A stretch of 64,000 nucleotides of DNA from Vigna angularis (GCF_016808095.1 NC_068977.1:24205364-24269363); one strand, 5' to 3'; numbered from the stretch's first letter, positions 44,595-57,400 are shown. Made by a program: numbers and translations. The notes: a model not told the origin generated them from the sequence alone.

Positions 44595-45022
44595 TCTAAC
44601 TGTGATGACGTGGTGCACACATATGCATACATTTAATATTACGTGAAATTTTTTATTTAATTTGTTATTAAGTCTTGTACAACTGTATAAACGCCGCCTC
44701 ATAGCCCTTGACAAAAAAACCTTCCACCAATTAGTTTCTTATTAGATTTTGATGGGTTGAAGTTCTTACCTCTCTCACACTCACCTTTCCCGCGACACAT
44801 CCGGCAGCGAGAAGATCATGTTGTTCTGCCCAATTACACAGGAAATCAAACTATACTCACATTTACCACCACTGCAACCAAGATAAGGCAGGGTGAGGTC
44901 GAGGCGGTGAGGGTTGCAACGTGGGCAACGATGTGATTAGGGTCTCACCTTCTGCGTTTCTACTAATTGTGCGACGACGACGAGTTCGATTTGGGCGTTT
45001 TGGGTTCGGTTGGTGTCGAGGC
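44595..45022. other. MULE3 payload, left part, with first copy of a 117-bp duplication
   Basis: GC-richer than the surroundings and coding-like, but I recognise no domain. 44901-45017 is repeated at 47175-47292 (GGTGAGGGTTGCAACGTGGG; GGGCGTTTxGGGTTCGGTTG). It may be an upstream part of the captured peptidase gene. Confidence 0.5.
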
Positions 45023-45046
45023 TGTAAGACCCATAGAAAAAAAAAA

Positions 45047-45086
<40 letters not shown>

Positions 45087-46019
45087 GTAGTAAATTTTAG
45101 TATTTTATTAGTAATAATAATTTTAATGGATAGAAAATTGTAAATTTTGGATATAAAATTATAGTAATTTTAGAAGGAGAGGTTCAAATTTTTGGTAACT
45201 TATTTAGTAAAATTTTTTAAATTGAATAGTAAAAAGTGAATAGTAAATAGTAAAAATAAATTTTCAGCATTTGGATTCCTTAGCATGGAAGAAAGTAGTA
45301 GGTAGAAATTAGGATCAGATTTGGTTAGAAAATGATTGAAATATTATTTTTAAATAATATTAAAATAATAAATAATATTAAAATATTAAGGAATAGTAAA
45401 TTTTTTTTTACTATAAATAGCCATGGGAGGGAAGGGTATTTTGCACCAAGAGAAGAGGAATCAAGTGAGAGCTTGAGAAATAGAGAAGAAATAGTTAGGG
45501 AGAAATTTTTAGTTGCAAGAAGAGTAGAGGTTCTGAAGAGTTTTCGGGGAAACAAATTCGGAGCAGAAGATTAAGTCTGGAATAGAGGTAGGGGAGCTAA
45601 TCTTTCTAAGCTTTTATATTATGATTTAGTACTGTTTTATTACTATTCATGTCTTGAAATTATGTATGAATATTGTTAATGCTTACTGTATGTTTATCTA
45701 TATTGATATTCGGTGTAAATATTATATGCTGTTGTTTTGAATCTGTTAATAAGAAATTTGTTAAAAACTAGTTGAGGAACACTTTGGCTAAGGAAAGACT
45801 TGGTACTTAAGTTGTCCATTGTGACGCACCTCTCTTTCCTGGAAGTCTCCTCGACAAGTTTTTAACTTAAATCTTGTGTACAGATTATGTACTGTTAAAT
45901 TATCATGTAATATATCTTGTTGGAATATATTCAGTTTGTATGATTTCTGAAATGATTGAAGTTTATTTGATTTGAATTTATGCATCTGAACATGTATGAG
46001 TATTATGGGGAAATGTCGT

Positions 46020-46200
46020 AAGGGTATAATATGAGTCGAGGAATGTGAGTATGGTATGAGTCTCGCGGAGAGATTCTGTAATGTCATGGTATGTGTATGA
46101 GGATTATGGGTAGATTTCGTAATGGTATAATATGAGTTAAGGAATGTGAGCATTGTATGAGTTTCGTGGAGAGATTCTGTAATGACATGGTATGTGCGTA
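46020..46200 (+). repeat. Two-copy repeat of about 110 bp in the solo LTR
   Basis: GGTATAATATGAGTCGAGGAATG recurs as GGTATAATATGAGTTAAGGA, each followed by GAGAGATTCTGTAATG and a CATGGTATGTG end. Confidence 0.6.
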
Positions 46201-46289
46201 TATGTTGATGTTGAGGGTCATGAAGTTGGAGGTTATCCTGATACTCTAATAATCAATCAGTCTCAAGTAGAGAATGATGAATTATGTGG

Positions 46290-46512
46290 TGAGAGGGGCA
46301 GGAGGTCCTGGTCTATGTGCCGGTTTAGGACATAGTGAGGGGACTAACCTTGTGAATGGTATGGAGGGCAGAATGTCCTGGTCTATGTGCCGGTTTAGGA
46401 CATAGTGAGGGGACTAACCTTATGAATGGTATGGAGGGCAGAATGTCCTGGTCTATGTGCCGGTTTTGGACATAGTGAGGGGACTAAGAATGACATCACA
46501 AGTGAAAAACCT
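46290..46512 (+). repeat. 70-bp minisatellite, three copies, in the solo LTR
   Basis: GTCCTGGTCTATGTGCCGG starts at 46305, 46375 and 46445, exactly 70 bases apart; copies are almost identical. Confidence 0.9.
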
Positions 46513-46539
46513 TCCGTTGTATCGCTCATCAACATATCG

Positions 46540-46770
46540 TTGGGATAAGTGCCTATTGAATATCGTGGGGATAAGTGCCTATTGAATATCGTGGGGATAA
46601 GTGCCTATTGGATATTGTGGAATGAGTGTTAAGTATTGTGGGATGAGTGTTTATTGGGTATTGTGGAATGAGTGTTTATTGGGTATTGTGGGATGAGTGT
46701 TTATTGGGTATTATGGAATGAATGTCTATTGAGTATTATGGTATTTATTGGGTATTGTGGGACGAGTGTC
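46540..46770 (+). repeat. Short tandem repeats around ATTGGGTATTGTGG
   Basis: About nine degenerate copies of a 25-31 base unit (GATAAGTGCCTATTGAATAT then GATGAGTGTTTATTGGGTAT) directly after the 70-bp repeat. Confidence 0.7.
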
Positions 46771-47174
46771 TAATAGGAATTGTGGTACGATGGTATGAGG
46801 GTGTTTGACATAATTATTATATGATGTTTGTATCGAAGTAATTATGCATGTCTTATAAATGATTTGTTGCATGTTAGCTCACCCTACTTGTTTGTGTTTT
46901 GTGTTTGGGTATGTGCGATGATCGTATAATCCGTTATACGGGAGCAGATGAAGGAATGTCGCCTCACATAGTGCCAAGGAAAGGGAGGAGTAGAAGAACT
47001 ATAATTAGAATCTTTTTACATGTATAGACTTATATTAACTAGGAAATTTTAAAGGGTGAGATTACGGAATGTTACCGTAAATGTAATGTTAATTATCAAG
47101 TGTGAAAATTTGGGATGTTACATTAATGTAAAAAGTTGGGTTGTTACATTAATGTGAGAATTTGGGATGTTACA

Positions 47175-47666
47175 GAGGCAGTGAGGGTTGCAACGTGGGC
47201 GACGACGCAATTATAGTCTCGCCTTCTGCGTTTCTGTTGGTTGCATGACGGCGGCGAGTTCGATTTGGGCGTTTAGGGTTCGGTTGGTGTCGCGCCGCAA
47301 TGATGGTTCAGGACTGGTTGTGTGAATTCCAGCATGGTGGTGACAACGCAGCATGGTTCATGGTGATGAAGATGAGCACGCAGTTGTTGGAGGTGCGAGA
47401 TGGTGATGTTTTGTTAGTATCATTGTATTACTACATTTTTAAAACCTGGTGGTGTGGAAACTACTTGAGCTTTCTGAAATTATAGACAAGAACTTGGGTA
47501 GTGGTTGCATTAAGTGTTTTATGATCAAATGCTCGGATTCTGTTTAATTTTGTGATAGATTATTGTTGTGTTTTGCCTAGAACGAATAACTCATGCCCAC
47601 TCTTCTACATCACCCCTTTCATTATCTTTGCGTATTTTTATTCAAAACTCAGTATTTTTGTTGCAG
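47175..47666. other. MULE3 payload, second copy of the 117-bp duplication and intron-like DNA
   Basis: 47175-47292 repeats 44901-45017. A short frame follows (MMVQDWLCEFQHGGDNAAWF) without a recognised domain. 47480-47666 looks like an intron ending in TTGTTGCAG. Confidence 0.45.
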
Positions 47667-48069
47667 TTGGGAAAGAAGAGCAAAAGTTGCCATACTTGTT
47701 ATATTTGCAAGGTGGACCTGGGTTTGAGTGTCGGCAACCAACCGAATCTAGTGGATGGGTTCAAAAAGTTTGTGAAGAATTTCATCTCATCTTAATGGAT
47801 CAGACATGATTTACTCGGCATTTGTGTAATCATCTTTGTGGTACTGTAAGAACTTTCATGTATAATCTTTTCTGTTGCTTATGTGCATTTCTACAGCGAG
47901 GAACAGGCTTATCAACTTCCTTGACTGTGTCATCAATGTTGCAATTCAAGTCTGCTGAGGAGTTGGCTGACTACTTAAACATTTTCGAGTTGATGATATT
48001 GTGAATGATGCAAAATTTATTCGAGTTCGCCTTGTTCTAGATGCTGGTCCTCGGACAATTTTGGGGCAG
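47667..48069 (+). pseudogene. Captured proline iminopeptidase (alpha/beta hydrolase S33) fragment
   Basis: Exon A (47667-47803) follows TTGCAG and reads GKEEQKLPYLLYLQGGPGFE, PTESSGWVQKVCEEFHLILM, DQ. Exon B (47897-48069) follows CTACAG and reads RGTGLST, LKSAEE-like FKSAEELADYLN; after a one-base loss the other frame continues DDIVNDAKFIRVRLV up to TILGQ. YLQGGPGFE and MDQRGTGLS are the oxyanion-hole and early motifs of proline iminopeptidases (peptidase S33). The fragment stops just before the nucleophile-elbow GQSYGG region. The donor after exon A is mutated (CAGACATG). A Pack-MULE cargo, not functional. Confidence 0.8.
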
Positions 48070-48185
48070 ATATTCAAGTTAAATAATATAACATAAAGTC
48101 ACGTCATATAACACTTATACAAAACTTAATAATAAATTAAATAATAAATTCCATGTAATATAAGACGTAATCAAATTTTAACGCC

Positions 48186-48319
48186 GTCAAGGAAAACTTA
48201 ATGGAGAGGGCTTAATTGGCTCAATTTTACAAGTTTATGAACACAATTGAGATCGAAAGAAAAACGATGACCCACTTGAGATTGACCAACAAATACGAGG
48301 ACCAAATGAGGGTTTAAAC
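48186..48319 (-). repeat. Right terminal inverted repeat of MULE3
   Basis: On the minus strand GTTTAAACCCTCATTTGGTC and onward match the left TIR at 37320-37448 until CCATTAAGTTTTC. Confidence 0.85.
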
Positions 48320-48320
48320 A

Positions 48321-49877
48321 TGTTGGAACAATCGGTATCGTAGAGTCGCGCAACGGAATAAAATAAGCGGAAAGTGTGTTACGGTCACAACTCAAGTTAC
48401 GACAGTCCATTTTAGAAAATTTATTTTCTTAGAGAAAATTTATCGAACATTTGATGTGCGAAAATTATAAAGAGGGTAGGGAGTAGAAAAATTCACACAC
48501 AGAATTTTTATCCTGGTTCAAATCAAAAGATTCTACATTCAGTTGTTAATCACTATAAAAAGTGATTAACGTTTTCACTAAAAATAGTTCAACATATTAA
48601 AATAGAGAGAAAGAGAATATAATGATAAAACCTTCCTTCGACGAATGAATCGAAAGGGTGCTCCCTTTGACCAACGAACCGGAAGCGAGCAACCACACTT
48701 TCCTTCGACCAACGAACCCGAACAGTGCAATCAGAATCTTCCTTCGACCAACGAACTGGAAGATAGCAGCGTTGCTAACTCGAAGAGAACCGCTCTGACC
48801 TTTGACACAAAAAGCGTGAGCTTCTCCTATTCACGAGACCAGGCAATGCAATGAACCAGCTTTTTAGAACTTCCTCAGTTACATTGTATTCTTAAAAAGC
48901 TTATAGTTATTTGCTAAAGTGTTTGGCAAAGGTATATAAAGCCTATTGTTCTGAAAATGAAAAGACGCATTACAACTGTCAGTGATAATCGATTATTGTA
49001 AGTGATAATCGATTATATGCGAGACTTGGAACAGTTTGGATTTTTAACTCTTCAACTGATCGGCTCGAATTCTTCATGTTCTACCGCTCGGTTTGATTTG
49101 TCACAACCTCCTGTCGTTCGGTCTTCAACTATGTTTGGCCTGAGCCCTTATCACCTTTTTTCGTTCGGCTTGGTTACTTATATCTTTCCAACGTTCGGTT
49201 CTAACTGCTCGGTCCGAACTACTTGGTCTTGGTCAAGCCTCGCTACTGCTCGGTCTGAACTACTTGGTCTCAGTCAAGTCTTAAACCGTTCGGTCATGCC
49301 TTGTTTGATCACTGTCATCACATGTTCAGTCTGTTGTTGGAAGTCGTTCGGTCATCAACTGTTCGGCCTGTATCTGTTAGTGATCGTTCAGTATTCAACT
49401 GAGTTTGGCCAATGTTCAACTTCGTTCGGTCTTGAACTGCTATACACTGCCAAGCCTTCAACTACTACATATGGTTCGATCTTTGACTGATAGTGACTGT
49501 TCGACTGTTGACATATAGGTACAGTTGGTCTTCTAACTGTGTTCGGTCTTTTAACTGTGTTCGGTCTTCTAGCTGTATTCGGCCATGAACAGTGTTCGGC
49601 CTTCAACTGCTGAGTGACCGTTCAGCCATAATTTGATACGATCGTTTGGTCACGGTCATTCCTTCCACTGCTTGGTCTTGGTCATGAAGTCTACCGTTCA
49701 GTGCTTAATGTCTTCTCTTGTACAGAAATGTTTTTAAACTCTCATGCAACGGAAATTTTCTTATTCTTCACTTTGTAACATCATCAAAATCATTATCTTG
49801 AAGATACCAATGATTCTCGTTGATAACAAAGATAATAATAACAATGTAATACCTGTTTGTTACAATTACGGTTAACA
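48321..49877. mobile_element. Probable solo LTR with TGTT..AACA ends
   Basis: Begins TGTTGGAACAATCGG one base past the MULE3 end and ends TTACGGTTAACA. It carries two TGATAATCGATTAT palindromes (48985-49020), like the Sirevirus at the left of the window, and a GTTCGG-rich repeat zone. Candidate TATA boxes exist (TATATAAA at 48933-48940; TATAAAAA near 48554). No coding region and no matching target duplication, so orientation and exact ends are uncertain. Confidence 0.45.
49080..49700. repeat. GTTCGGTC-rich degenerate repeat zone
   Basis: About two dozen copies of motifs such as CGTTCGGTC, TGTTCGGTCTTCAACTG and ACTGCTCGGTCTGAACTACT at irregular spacing. Frames across it are Ser/Thr/Leu-rich and not gene-like. 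Confidence 0.7.
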
Positions 49878-51999
49878 CGTAAATATGTTAATATTTTTCC
49901 AAATAAATATATTTTGGATTGTTATAAAATAAAGAGATAAAATATAGCTTTTTAAACCATGCTCTTTTAACACGTATAGATATAAGATCCAAATTCAATT
50001 ATTACATACAATCCAAGTTTAAGTCTTTGATGAAAACAATCATCTGTCTGCAATCTATCATGCTAAAATTATCAGAAGTAAAATTAAATCATATATAAAT
50101 CCATGATTATTTATAAGATAAAAAAAGCAATTTGACCTTTTAGAATAACAAATTTTCTTGAGAGAAATCTTCACTACTATCTCCAGCATATATTCGTAGA
50201 CAAAAAAAGGTTCCTTTATTATTTGTATCCTTTACTCATTACAACAATAAAATAATCCTTCATTGACAGCATATTTAACACCTTATATTCTCTCAAGCAT
50301 TGGTGGAGCTTATAAGGCTTATAGGGATCTTCACTTCCCCAATATTTTTTCTATTAATATATATAAATAAGTTTTTTCTAGTATATTTTGTATGTTTAAA
50401 ACTTTTATATATTTATTTTTCACACTTCAAAATATCTTTTAAAAGTTTGTCACTGCTCTCAAGTCGATGATATTCAATAGAATTATAATTTCTTAATAAC
50501 TTTTAATAAATACAACCCTTACAATTATTCACATATATAGTTAGTGTTATATAAAACTTACGATTAGCTTATATAAACCCATTCTACATTCTACCTTCAG
50601 AACTACTTAATCCTGATATCCTCGAGTCTTCTAAAATTTTGAAGATTTTGTTACAAAATAGTGCTAAAGGCTATTTTATGTTGTCATTGTCACATTCAAA
50701 GTGAAAATGATGTTTTGCTTTTCCTGTTGAACATTTTTCAGAAACTATTACAGTGTTATTATTCTTCCACTTTTTCCATCGTTTGGCATTTTGTTGTACT
50801 ACTGACAGATTCTGCTCACAGTTCATTGTATCTTTTTCTATTTTTTATTAGTAAAAAATAAAATAACATAAAAATAAAGCAGGGCTGTAGCTCATATAGA
50901 AAAGAATATAAAAACAATCATTCAATATCTTAATGAAAATAACATTATTTTATATTGAATGTAATAGAAAGTCATATAAAGAATAATTATAATAATGGAA
51001 AACGATAACATATAAAAGTTTGTTAGAGTATACAAAACTTAAATAATTATTACTTTTTTTACAATAATATGAAAGTTATCATTTATACAAACATAACATA
51101 TTGTTTGCGTAACAATAAATAATCTTAGACCTGCACCACTTAATATACTTAATATCCAATTGAGGGGTAAATATTATTTATGCATATACCTAAATAAGTA
51201 GGGTAAGTATTTTGTGTTAAATAACAAATGTATACTAAACTTTAGTTTTAGTTTTATCAAAATTAAATCTATTCAAAATTAATTTTGCTAACACATACAA
51301 TAAACTATGTTAAATAAAATTTCTCACCTAAATGAGCACTATATAAAAAAAACACAGAAGTATATTATTGTAATATTTTATGTTGAAGATTTTGCATTGA
51401 TCCTTTATATAATTTGTTTATGATTGTGTGTGTGATTACAAAAGAAATTTGTCACAAGACCAACTTTCGTAAATGAAGAAATTACTTCTTTTTTTATAAT
51501 TAAAATGAAAATTTCATTGTATAGAAAATAACATTTTATCTATGTCAAGTGAAAATGATGTTTTCTAGCACAATTTTTTTGTGTTGAAAAACTTTTGTCG
51601 CTACTCATCTGTATTATATTACAAATTTAGATTCGAGGATCCACAAATGTATCTAAGTGGGACCGAATTTTTTAATTATTTATATATTTATTTTAATCAA
51701 TAATAATCTTGTAAAAGTATTTTAAAATGTTGAAAACATAGTTCTAAGTTTATTATGAAAGACTGATGTTAAAGAAATTTTATTATTATTATTATTATTG
51801 TTGAAAAACATTGACTTATCTCACAAAACAAAAGCAATTAAATTAACAAGACCGACAACAAAATTCTCAAAATCTAGAAAATAAACAAACTCATAAAATA
51901 CAATGATAATTGAATCTCACCGTATCTTATATTATAATAAATTATATAGTGTCTATTAATATATTTTACTTGATCTCTTCTCTTAATATTTCTTATTAT

Positions 52000-52004
52000 T
52001 ATTA

Positions 52005-52044
<40 letters not shown>

Positions 52045-52045
52045 T
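52000..52045. repeat. (TTA)n microsatellite
   Basis: Long uninterrupted TTA/ATT run. Confidence 0.9.
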
Positions 52046-52944
52046 AAAGAATTGGTTTAGATATCCTACTACTAATTTTCTTTACTAACTAGTGAGATCA
52101 GTTTATGAAATTCACGGTTGCATAGTAATGAGATTATATAAATAGAGGCAGCTATAAAAATAAAAAATAAATAAGTTTAGGGTCGGTTATCCTCTTTCTT
52201 CGTTGATGCTTCCAACAGTTTCAACACTTTCAAATTCATCTTCAAATCTAAATATAACAATAAAGATGTTATATTACCTCAGTCATAATCTTTTTCATTG
52301 AAGTTAATAAATTTTCTCATACTCATATTTTCCATCTCTTCTTCACTCACATTCATTTTGTTCTTCCACACTCATCTTATTCATTCCAACACATATCCTT
52401 CATTTATATTTTTTCCTCATCCTTTTTATCCATATTTTTCTCCAAAATTTCATTCATACTCGTCTTTTTTATTCATATTAATCTTCTTCATTTATTTTAA
52501 TTTCCTTAAACAATTTAATAAATCATTGAATAAAATTGCACAAAAGAAGGTGATAAGATGAAAAATACCTATTTAGAGATCTAAGAAAACTTTTCAAATA
52601 TCAACCTAGTTAAACTATTGAGAGATAACAAAAAAAATATTTTAACAAAACAAAAATTCTTCAAATGAAACAAAATTCAATAATAAGATAATAAAGAAGA
52701 TAATTTTTTTTTATATTATCTAGTAAATGAAAAACTTATTCTATTGAACACTTATTTGAAAGTTAAACATTCTCATGTGAAGAAAATACATAATAAATAA
52801 ACATATTAAAAAAGAGAATAAATATTCAAATATGAAACATAAAAAATATATAATGAACATAATTATAGAAATTTTAATAAGAGAAAAAAATATTTGGACA
52901 TTTGAATGAATTTCCCAATAATCCAAACAATTAGAAAAATAAAA

Positions 52945-52946
<2 letters not shown>

Positions 52947-52996
<50 letters not shown>
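52947..52996. repeat. (AT)n microsatellite
   Basis: About 24 AT units in a row. Confidence 0.9.
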
Positions 52997-53137
52997 CTTT
53001 ATTAGTGTTGTACTAACTATTTATCAAGGAGGAAAAGTAATGATAAATACGAAGATAGATGGGAATTTTTATTCAATTAGGGACACTTTTGAAATTATAA
53101 TAAGGAACGAACTTTTGAGGTTGTTGATGCCAAATTT

Positions 53138-53422
53138 GTAAGATCGCTCATCCGGGTAATATGATTCAATAAAATTCTATATGTTAATTACCCAAAATAT
53201 AAGATAGATCGTGTTCTGAATTATTTGACATTTTTATAAAATCAAGATTTTTATCATACAGTTCAATATGTTAATTAGAAGAATTGGATTTTTCTTCGAT
53301 TGTATTAAAATCAAATTGCATTTTTATTTTCAATTGTAAACCATGTACAATTAGTATGTTAGTATAATTTACATATTGAACTGTATGATAAAAATCTTGA
53401 TGGATGCTCCGATCTTACATCT
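53138..53422. mobile_element. MITE-like inverted-repeat element
   Basis: Outer arms TTGTAAGATCG (left) and CGATCTTACA (right) are inverted copies; inner arms ATCAAGATTTTTATCATACA (53242) and its reverse complement (to 53401) pair over about 33 bases, leaving a loop of about 95 bases. No coding capacity. No convincing target duplication was visible, so the superfamily is unassigned. Confidence 0.6.
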
Positions 53423-54414
53423 TTTTTTTCCAAATTTGAATTCTTCAAGCGTGATAATCTTGTTTCCAAAGTTTATCAAAGTTGCTTTATGATCTTAGGA
53501 TAAGTTTTTTGAATTAAGGAGAAAAAATACTACTCATTTTAGATAGAAAAATATCAATACTTATAAAAATATTTCCATAAATATAATTTATACTTAAGAT
53601 TGTTGATAACAATATGATCTTGCAATATGTGAGATCATAATTTACTACCCTTTATAGAACTCTTAAAATCTTTATTTTAACATTTCAAATATAAATGAGA
53701 TTTCATATAGTAATCTATTACTGAATAAATATTTAATTTATCTTAGTCCTTGCTATAACAAATTGGATGTGCTTATATGACCAATGAGTCCTACCTTCAA
53801 TAGGAAGATTCGTTTCAGAAATATATTTAAGTTACCCAAATAAAGGTTTGTATATTTATTGGGATATCAAATTTCTATAGTGCTATTCGTTTTTATAAAT
53901 AAATTTTTTTAAAAAAAAGTCATAGATAAGTGAATAGAATTCCACAAAAACAGTTCTAATATCATGAAACTGCTTCAATTCTACTTTGGGAGACAACTTG
54001 TTTCTTTCTTGAACACTAAGAAATTAAACTAAGTCGTAAATAAAATCACCTCTCAAGCAAAACTCTCTGATTTTGCGAAAATTAATTTTCATATTCGTTC
54101 AAATTTAAAAATTCAAATGTTACTACTGTTCCAGAATTTAACTTCTGAAATCACTGTCATTCATCCAAACATGGCGTGACAAACAAGTCAGTCCTTGATG
54201 CTGGAAGCATGTTTCTGATTTCAAATTCTTAACCAAAATTTCAATAAAATTTAGACACAACCAAATTACAGAGGAAAAAAAATGATAGCAATAATATTTT
54301 AATGAGAATAATATGAAACCTAAAGAAGCCAAACAAACTATGATGCTCTAAAGATGATGCTAAACTTTGCCGTGTCTTGAAACATTATTTGTGGTCACTT
54401 TCCATTCCTCTGGC
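53423..54414. other. AT-rich 3' flank of the pyruvate kinase gene
   Basis: No gene recognised. The part next to 54414 will include the 3' untranslated region of the pyruvate kinase transcript. Confidence 0.5.
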
Positions 54415-57400
54415 TTACACTTTCCTAACCTGGATATTGTGCGTGGATTGGAACCTCCATATGGGTTGCCTACCACTTTGTACAAGTGCTACTTCTTCTC
54501 CTTCCTTCACCATTCCTTGCTTCTGCACATCCAAACCATGCAAATGTGATCATTAACAAAAAGCAAAAACATGTAACATGATCAAGTAACAGAAGAATCT
54601 GTTCAGTAGATAGCATCTCCTAAAAAAGATTCAGTAATCATCTCCATAGTATGTTCTATAAGTTAATGAATATCATATTACAGCCACGTGGAAGCTACTG
54701 AATCATACATCAAAGTTAGACACAACATTCATAAGGGTCCTTTTTACTTTGATAGGAAAGTGCATAGGAATTGGAAAGCCAATTGTCCATTTAGTGGCAC
54801 AGCACAAAAACATGTTTGTCATAATCAAGATTAGTTAAAACAAATAGCAGACATTTCCAATGGCTTGTTCCATGTGAAGCATTGGCATTCATCAAGGGAC
54901 ATGAGATTCAAACAGTTAGTGATTAAGTACTCCATGCATGAATAGTCTAAAAGCATAAATCTTGAATGTAAAAGCTACTACCCTGAAGGTATTGAGGCTG
55001 GAAAATCATACGGGGATTTTCAAATCAGTTCAAACAAACATTAACCATGTTACTTGGTACAAGTAATATGAATCCAAGACAATTAAATTATTGTGCACGT
55101 CCTCCAAATATTTACCAGCAGAAGGTCCAAGGCTCTTTTGAAGGTTGCTTCAGAATCGTCACAGAATTCCATGTATATGGGACAGACTCCTTGATACAAA
55201 GCAAGCCTCTGCTGCACCCTCTTCCTGCATGAACAACAAGATTAGGTTGATAATAAATTAGTCATCAGTCATAGCATAAAAATAGATAAAAACAAAAAAA
55301 ACAAAAAGCAAAAGTACTCTCATTTTTGGAGATAAGTACGCCAGTGAAACAAAAGAAACAAACTCGTGTAACTGTTACTTTTAATAGCTTCTCAAAAAGT
55401 GGAATACTAGTGATTCATCAAATTTATTTTCTGAAAATCTTAGGACTCTGAAAACCAGAACATTTCATGAGGTGACCAATGAAGAAATTCTGTATGTTGC
55501 AGACATTCAACCATGTAGGTTTAATTTTCTTTAAGAAAAAGGTCTTTTAATCAGTAAGAGAAAGGGGACAAAAAGAACTCACTCATCTGTAAAAGCAAAT
55601 ATGGTGCCAGAAGGACGATAGTGGCTCAATAAGATAGCCATGAAACCCGTTCTAGTGAAGACAACAGTTGATGTTCCAAGGGTGTTAGACATCATTGTTG
55701 CATGGTAAGCAAACATCTCACTCATGTGGTTCTACATTGAACCAAAAATAAAAGACAATCAAATGAAGTGCAATGGATTAAATAGAAATTCAACATGGTA
55801 ACAACATAGATTGACTTAAACCTTGAACACTGGACCAATGTTAGGTGGCATTTGACCACCCGGTATAGTGGCTTCTGTCCGCAATGCTACTGTATGCATT
55901 ACTTTCACGGCTTTTAGTGGGAACCTGCAGTATCATACATTAAATCATTCTTTTTGGCTCTAATAAAATCAAAATAATTGCATTACTTTCACAGCATCAA
56001 CCATGCCCCTGTTTGTTATAAACCTTTGTAACATTACCACAAAAAAGCTCATATTTGTCACAAAATCATATACATGCTACTACAAACCAAACACAGCATT
56101 TTATTCACTTATGACCAACCCTGCTTTCTTTTAATACTTCTAGAATCTAGTGGGAGCAGGAGCAGTAAAGGGAGACATATGGTTGATATTGACTCCTCTT
56201 CATATCTGACCTGATATGCTTCCTATACGTGTGTATGTAAAAATACTTGTATTATGGTGTCTTTGGGGGACTAACAGGCGATATACAAAAAAAAAGTGGT
56301 TTGAACCGAAAGGATAAATGGTTCCACATGTTACCAGTCCCTAACTTCCTAGACCAGTTGGACACTTGGGGGGCAGGAAAACTATTTACTTACTTTCCAT
56401 GAGCTGTTTCTCCAGACAACATTATTCCATCTGAGCCTTCTCTAACAGCAATTGCTATATCTGACACCTCTGCTCTTGTTGGAGTTGGGTGAACAATCAT
56501 GCTTTCTAGCATATTTGTTGCCACAATAACAGCCTTTCCCATGCTACGACACAAGTTGATTATCTCTTCCTACATTAACAGGCATTACAATTGTTAATAT
56601 GAACTCAACTCAGTTGACATTTGTCCAGCGGAATACATGATACTGATAAAAAACTAGCATTACTATAGATCCTTGGTTATTAGGTAAAAGCAGTTTACCT
56701 GCAAAAGTGGAACCTCTTCGATAGGGAGCTCAGCACCAAGATCTCCTCTGGCAACCATGGCCTAAAAAAGCAAGGCATCAACAATCAGTACAGAAATTAT
56801 ATTAGTTAGAACCACTAAGCAAAATAAATGAAATATAAAAAACGCAAGCCTAAAAAAATTAATGTCAGGAATAGGTTAGCACCCCATCAGATGCAGTGAT
56901 AATCGAGTGCAAATTTGGTATAGAGTCTGCACTTTCAATTTTTACAATGACATGTATATCAACACCACTTCCTGCAGCATTGAATGAGAAATTCATCATA
57001 TACATAATCTAAATACACAGCAAACTAATCAGATATATTTTAAATTCTTTTAGATATATACTCTTCAAATAATTCTTCAGTTCATGAACCACTTCAGCAT
57101 CCTTAACAAAGGAAACAGCGTAGAAGTCAACTTTGTTATCAACTCCAAACTTGATATCATCCCAATCCTTCTCTGCAACAAATGAATGTGAATATTAAGT
57201 CCATAGGAAACCACCATAACATCAATCCCCAGTAACTACCCTCCCACCCAACTGAAGCACACAGAGATATACACTAGAATATTGTCAAGATTGAAATTAA
57301 TAATCTGAATTCTGACCAGTGATTGAAGGCAGTGTAGCACTTTTTCCTCTAACATTCAAATGTCGCCTAGACTTGAGCTCTCCTCCATCAACAACTTCAC

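Larger units (their letters stand above)
45023..47174 (+). mobile_element. Solo LTR with perfect 5-bp duplication
   Basis: Starts TGTAAGACCC and ends GGATGTTACA, flanked by GAGGC on both sides (45018-45022, 47175-47179). No gag or pol lies inside, so internal recombination left one LTR. TATA box TATAAATA at 45412-45419 on the plus strand. It resembles LTRs of gypsy chromoviruses (Tekay/Del type), which is an inference from the ends and length. It holds an AT run (45049-45080) and several tandem repeats. Confidence 0.85.
37320..48319. mobile_element. MULE3, composite Pack-MULE of 11 kb
   Basis: Left TIR 37320-37448 (GTTTAAACCCTCATTTGGTC) and right TIR about 48186-48319, inverted and close to identical over their outer 130 bases. 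No flanking duplication could be matched. The original payload seems to be 44595-45022 plus 47175-48185, which contains a captured proline iminopeptidase fragment; two retroelements then landed inside (37449-44594 and 45023-47174). No transposase is present. Confidence 0.75.
49878..53137. other. AT-rich intergenic DNA with microsatellites
   Basis: Over 3 kb with no gene motif on either strand. Microsatellites: ATT at 51781-51800 and 51993-52045, and an AT run at 52948-52995. 52190-52560 is TC-rich with a Phe-rich chance frame. Confidence 0.5.

Noticed and set aside
49002..49490. 162-residue plus-strand frame
   Set aside because: Product of the GTTCGGTC word array; composition is repetitive and a reverse frame is also open.
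52298..52561. 87-residue Phe/Ile/Leu-rich frame resembling a membrane protein
   Set aside because: Arises from TC/TA-rich DNA; no start context, homolog or neighbouring gene structure supports it.
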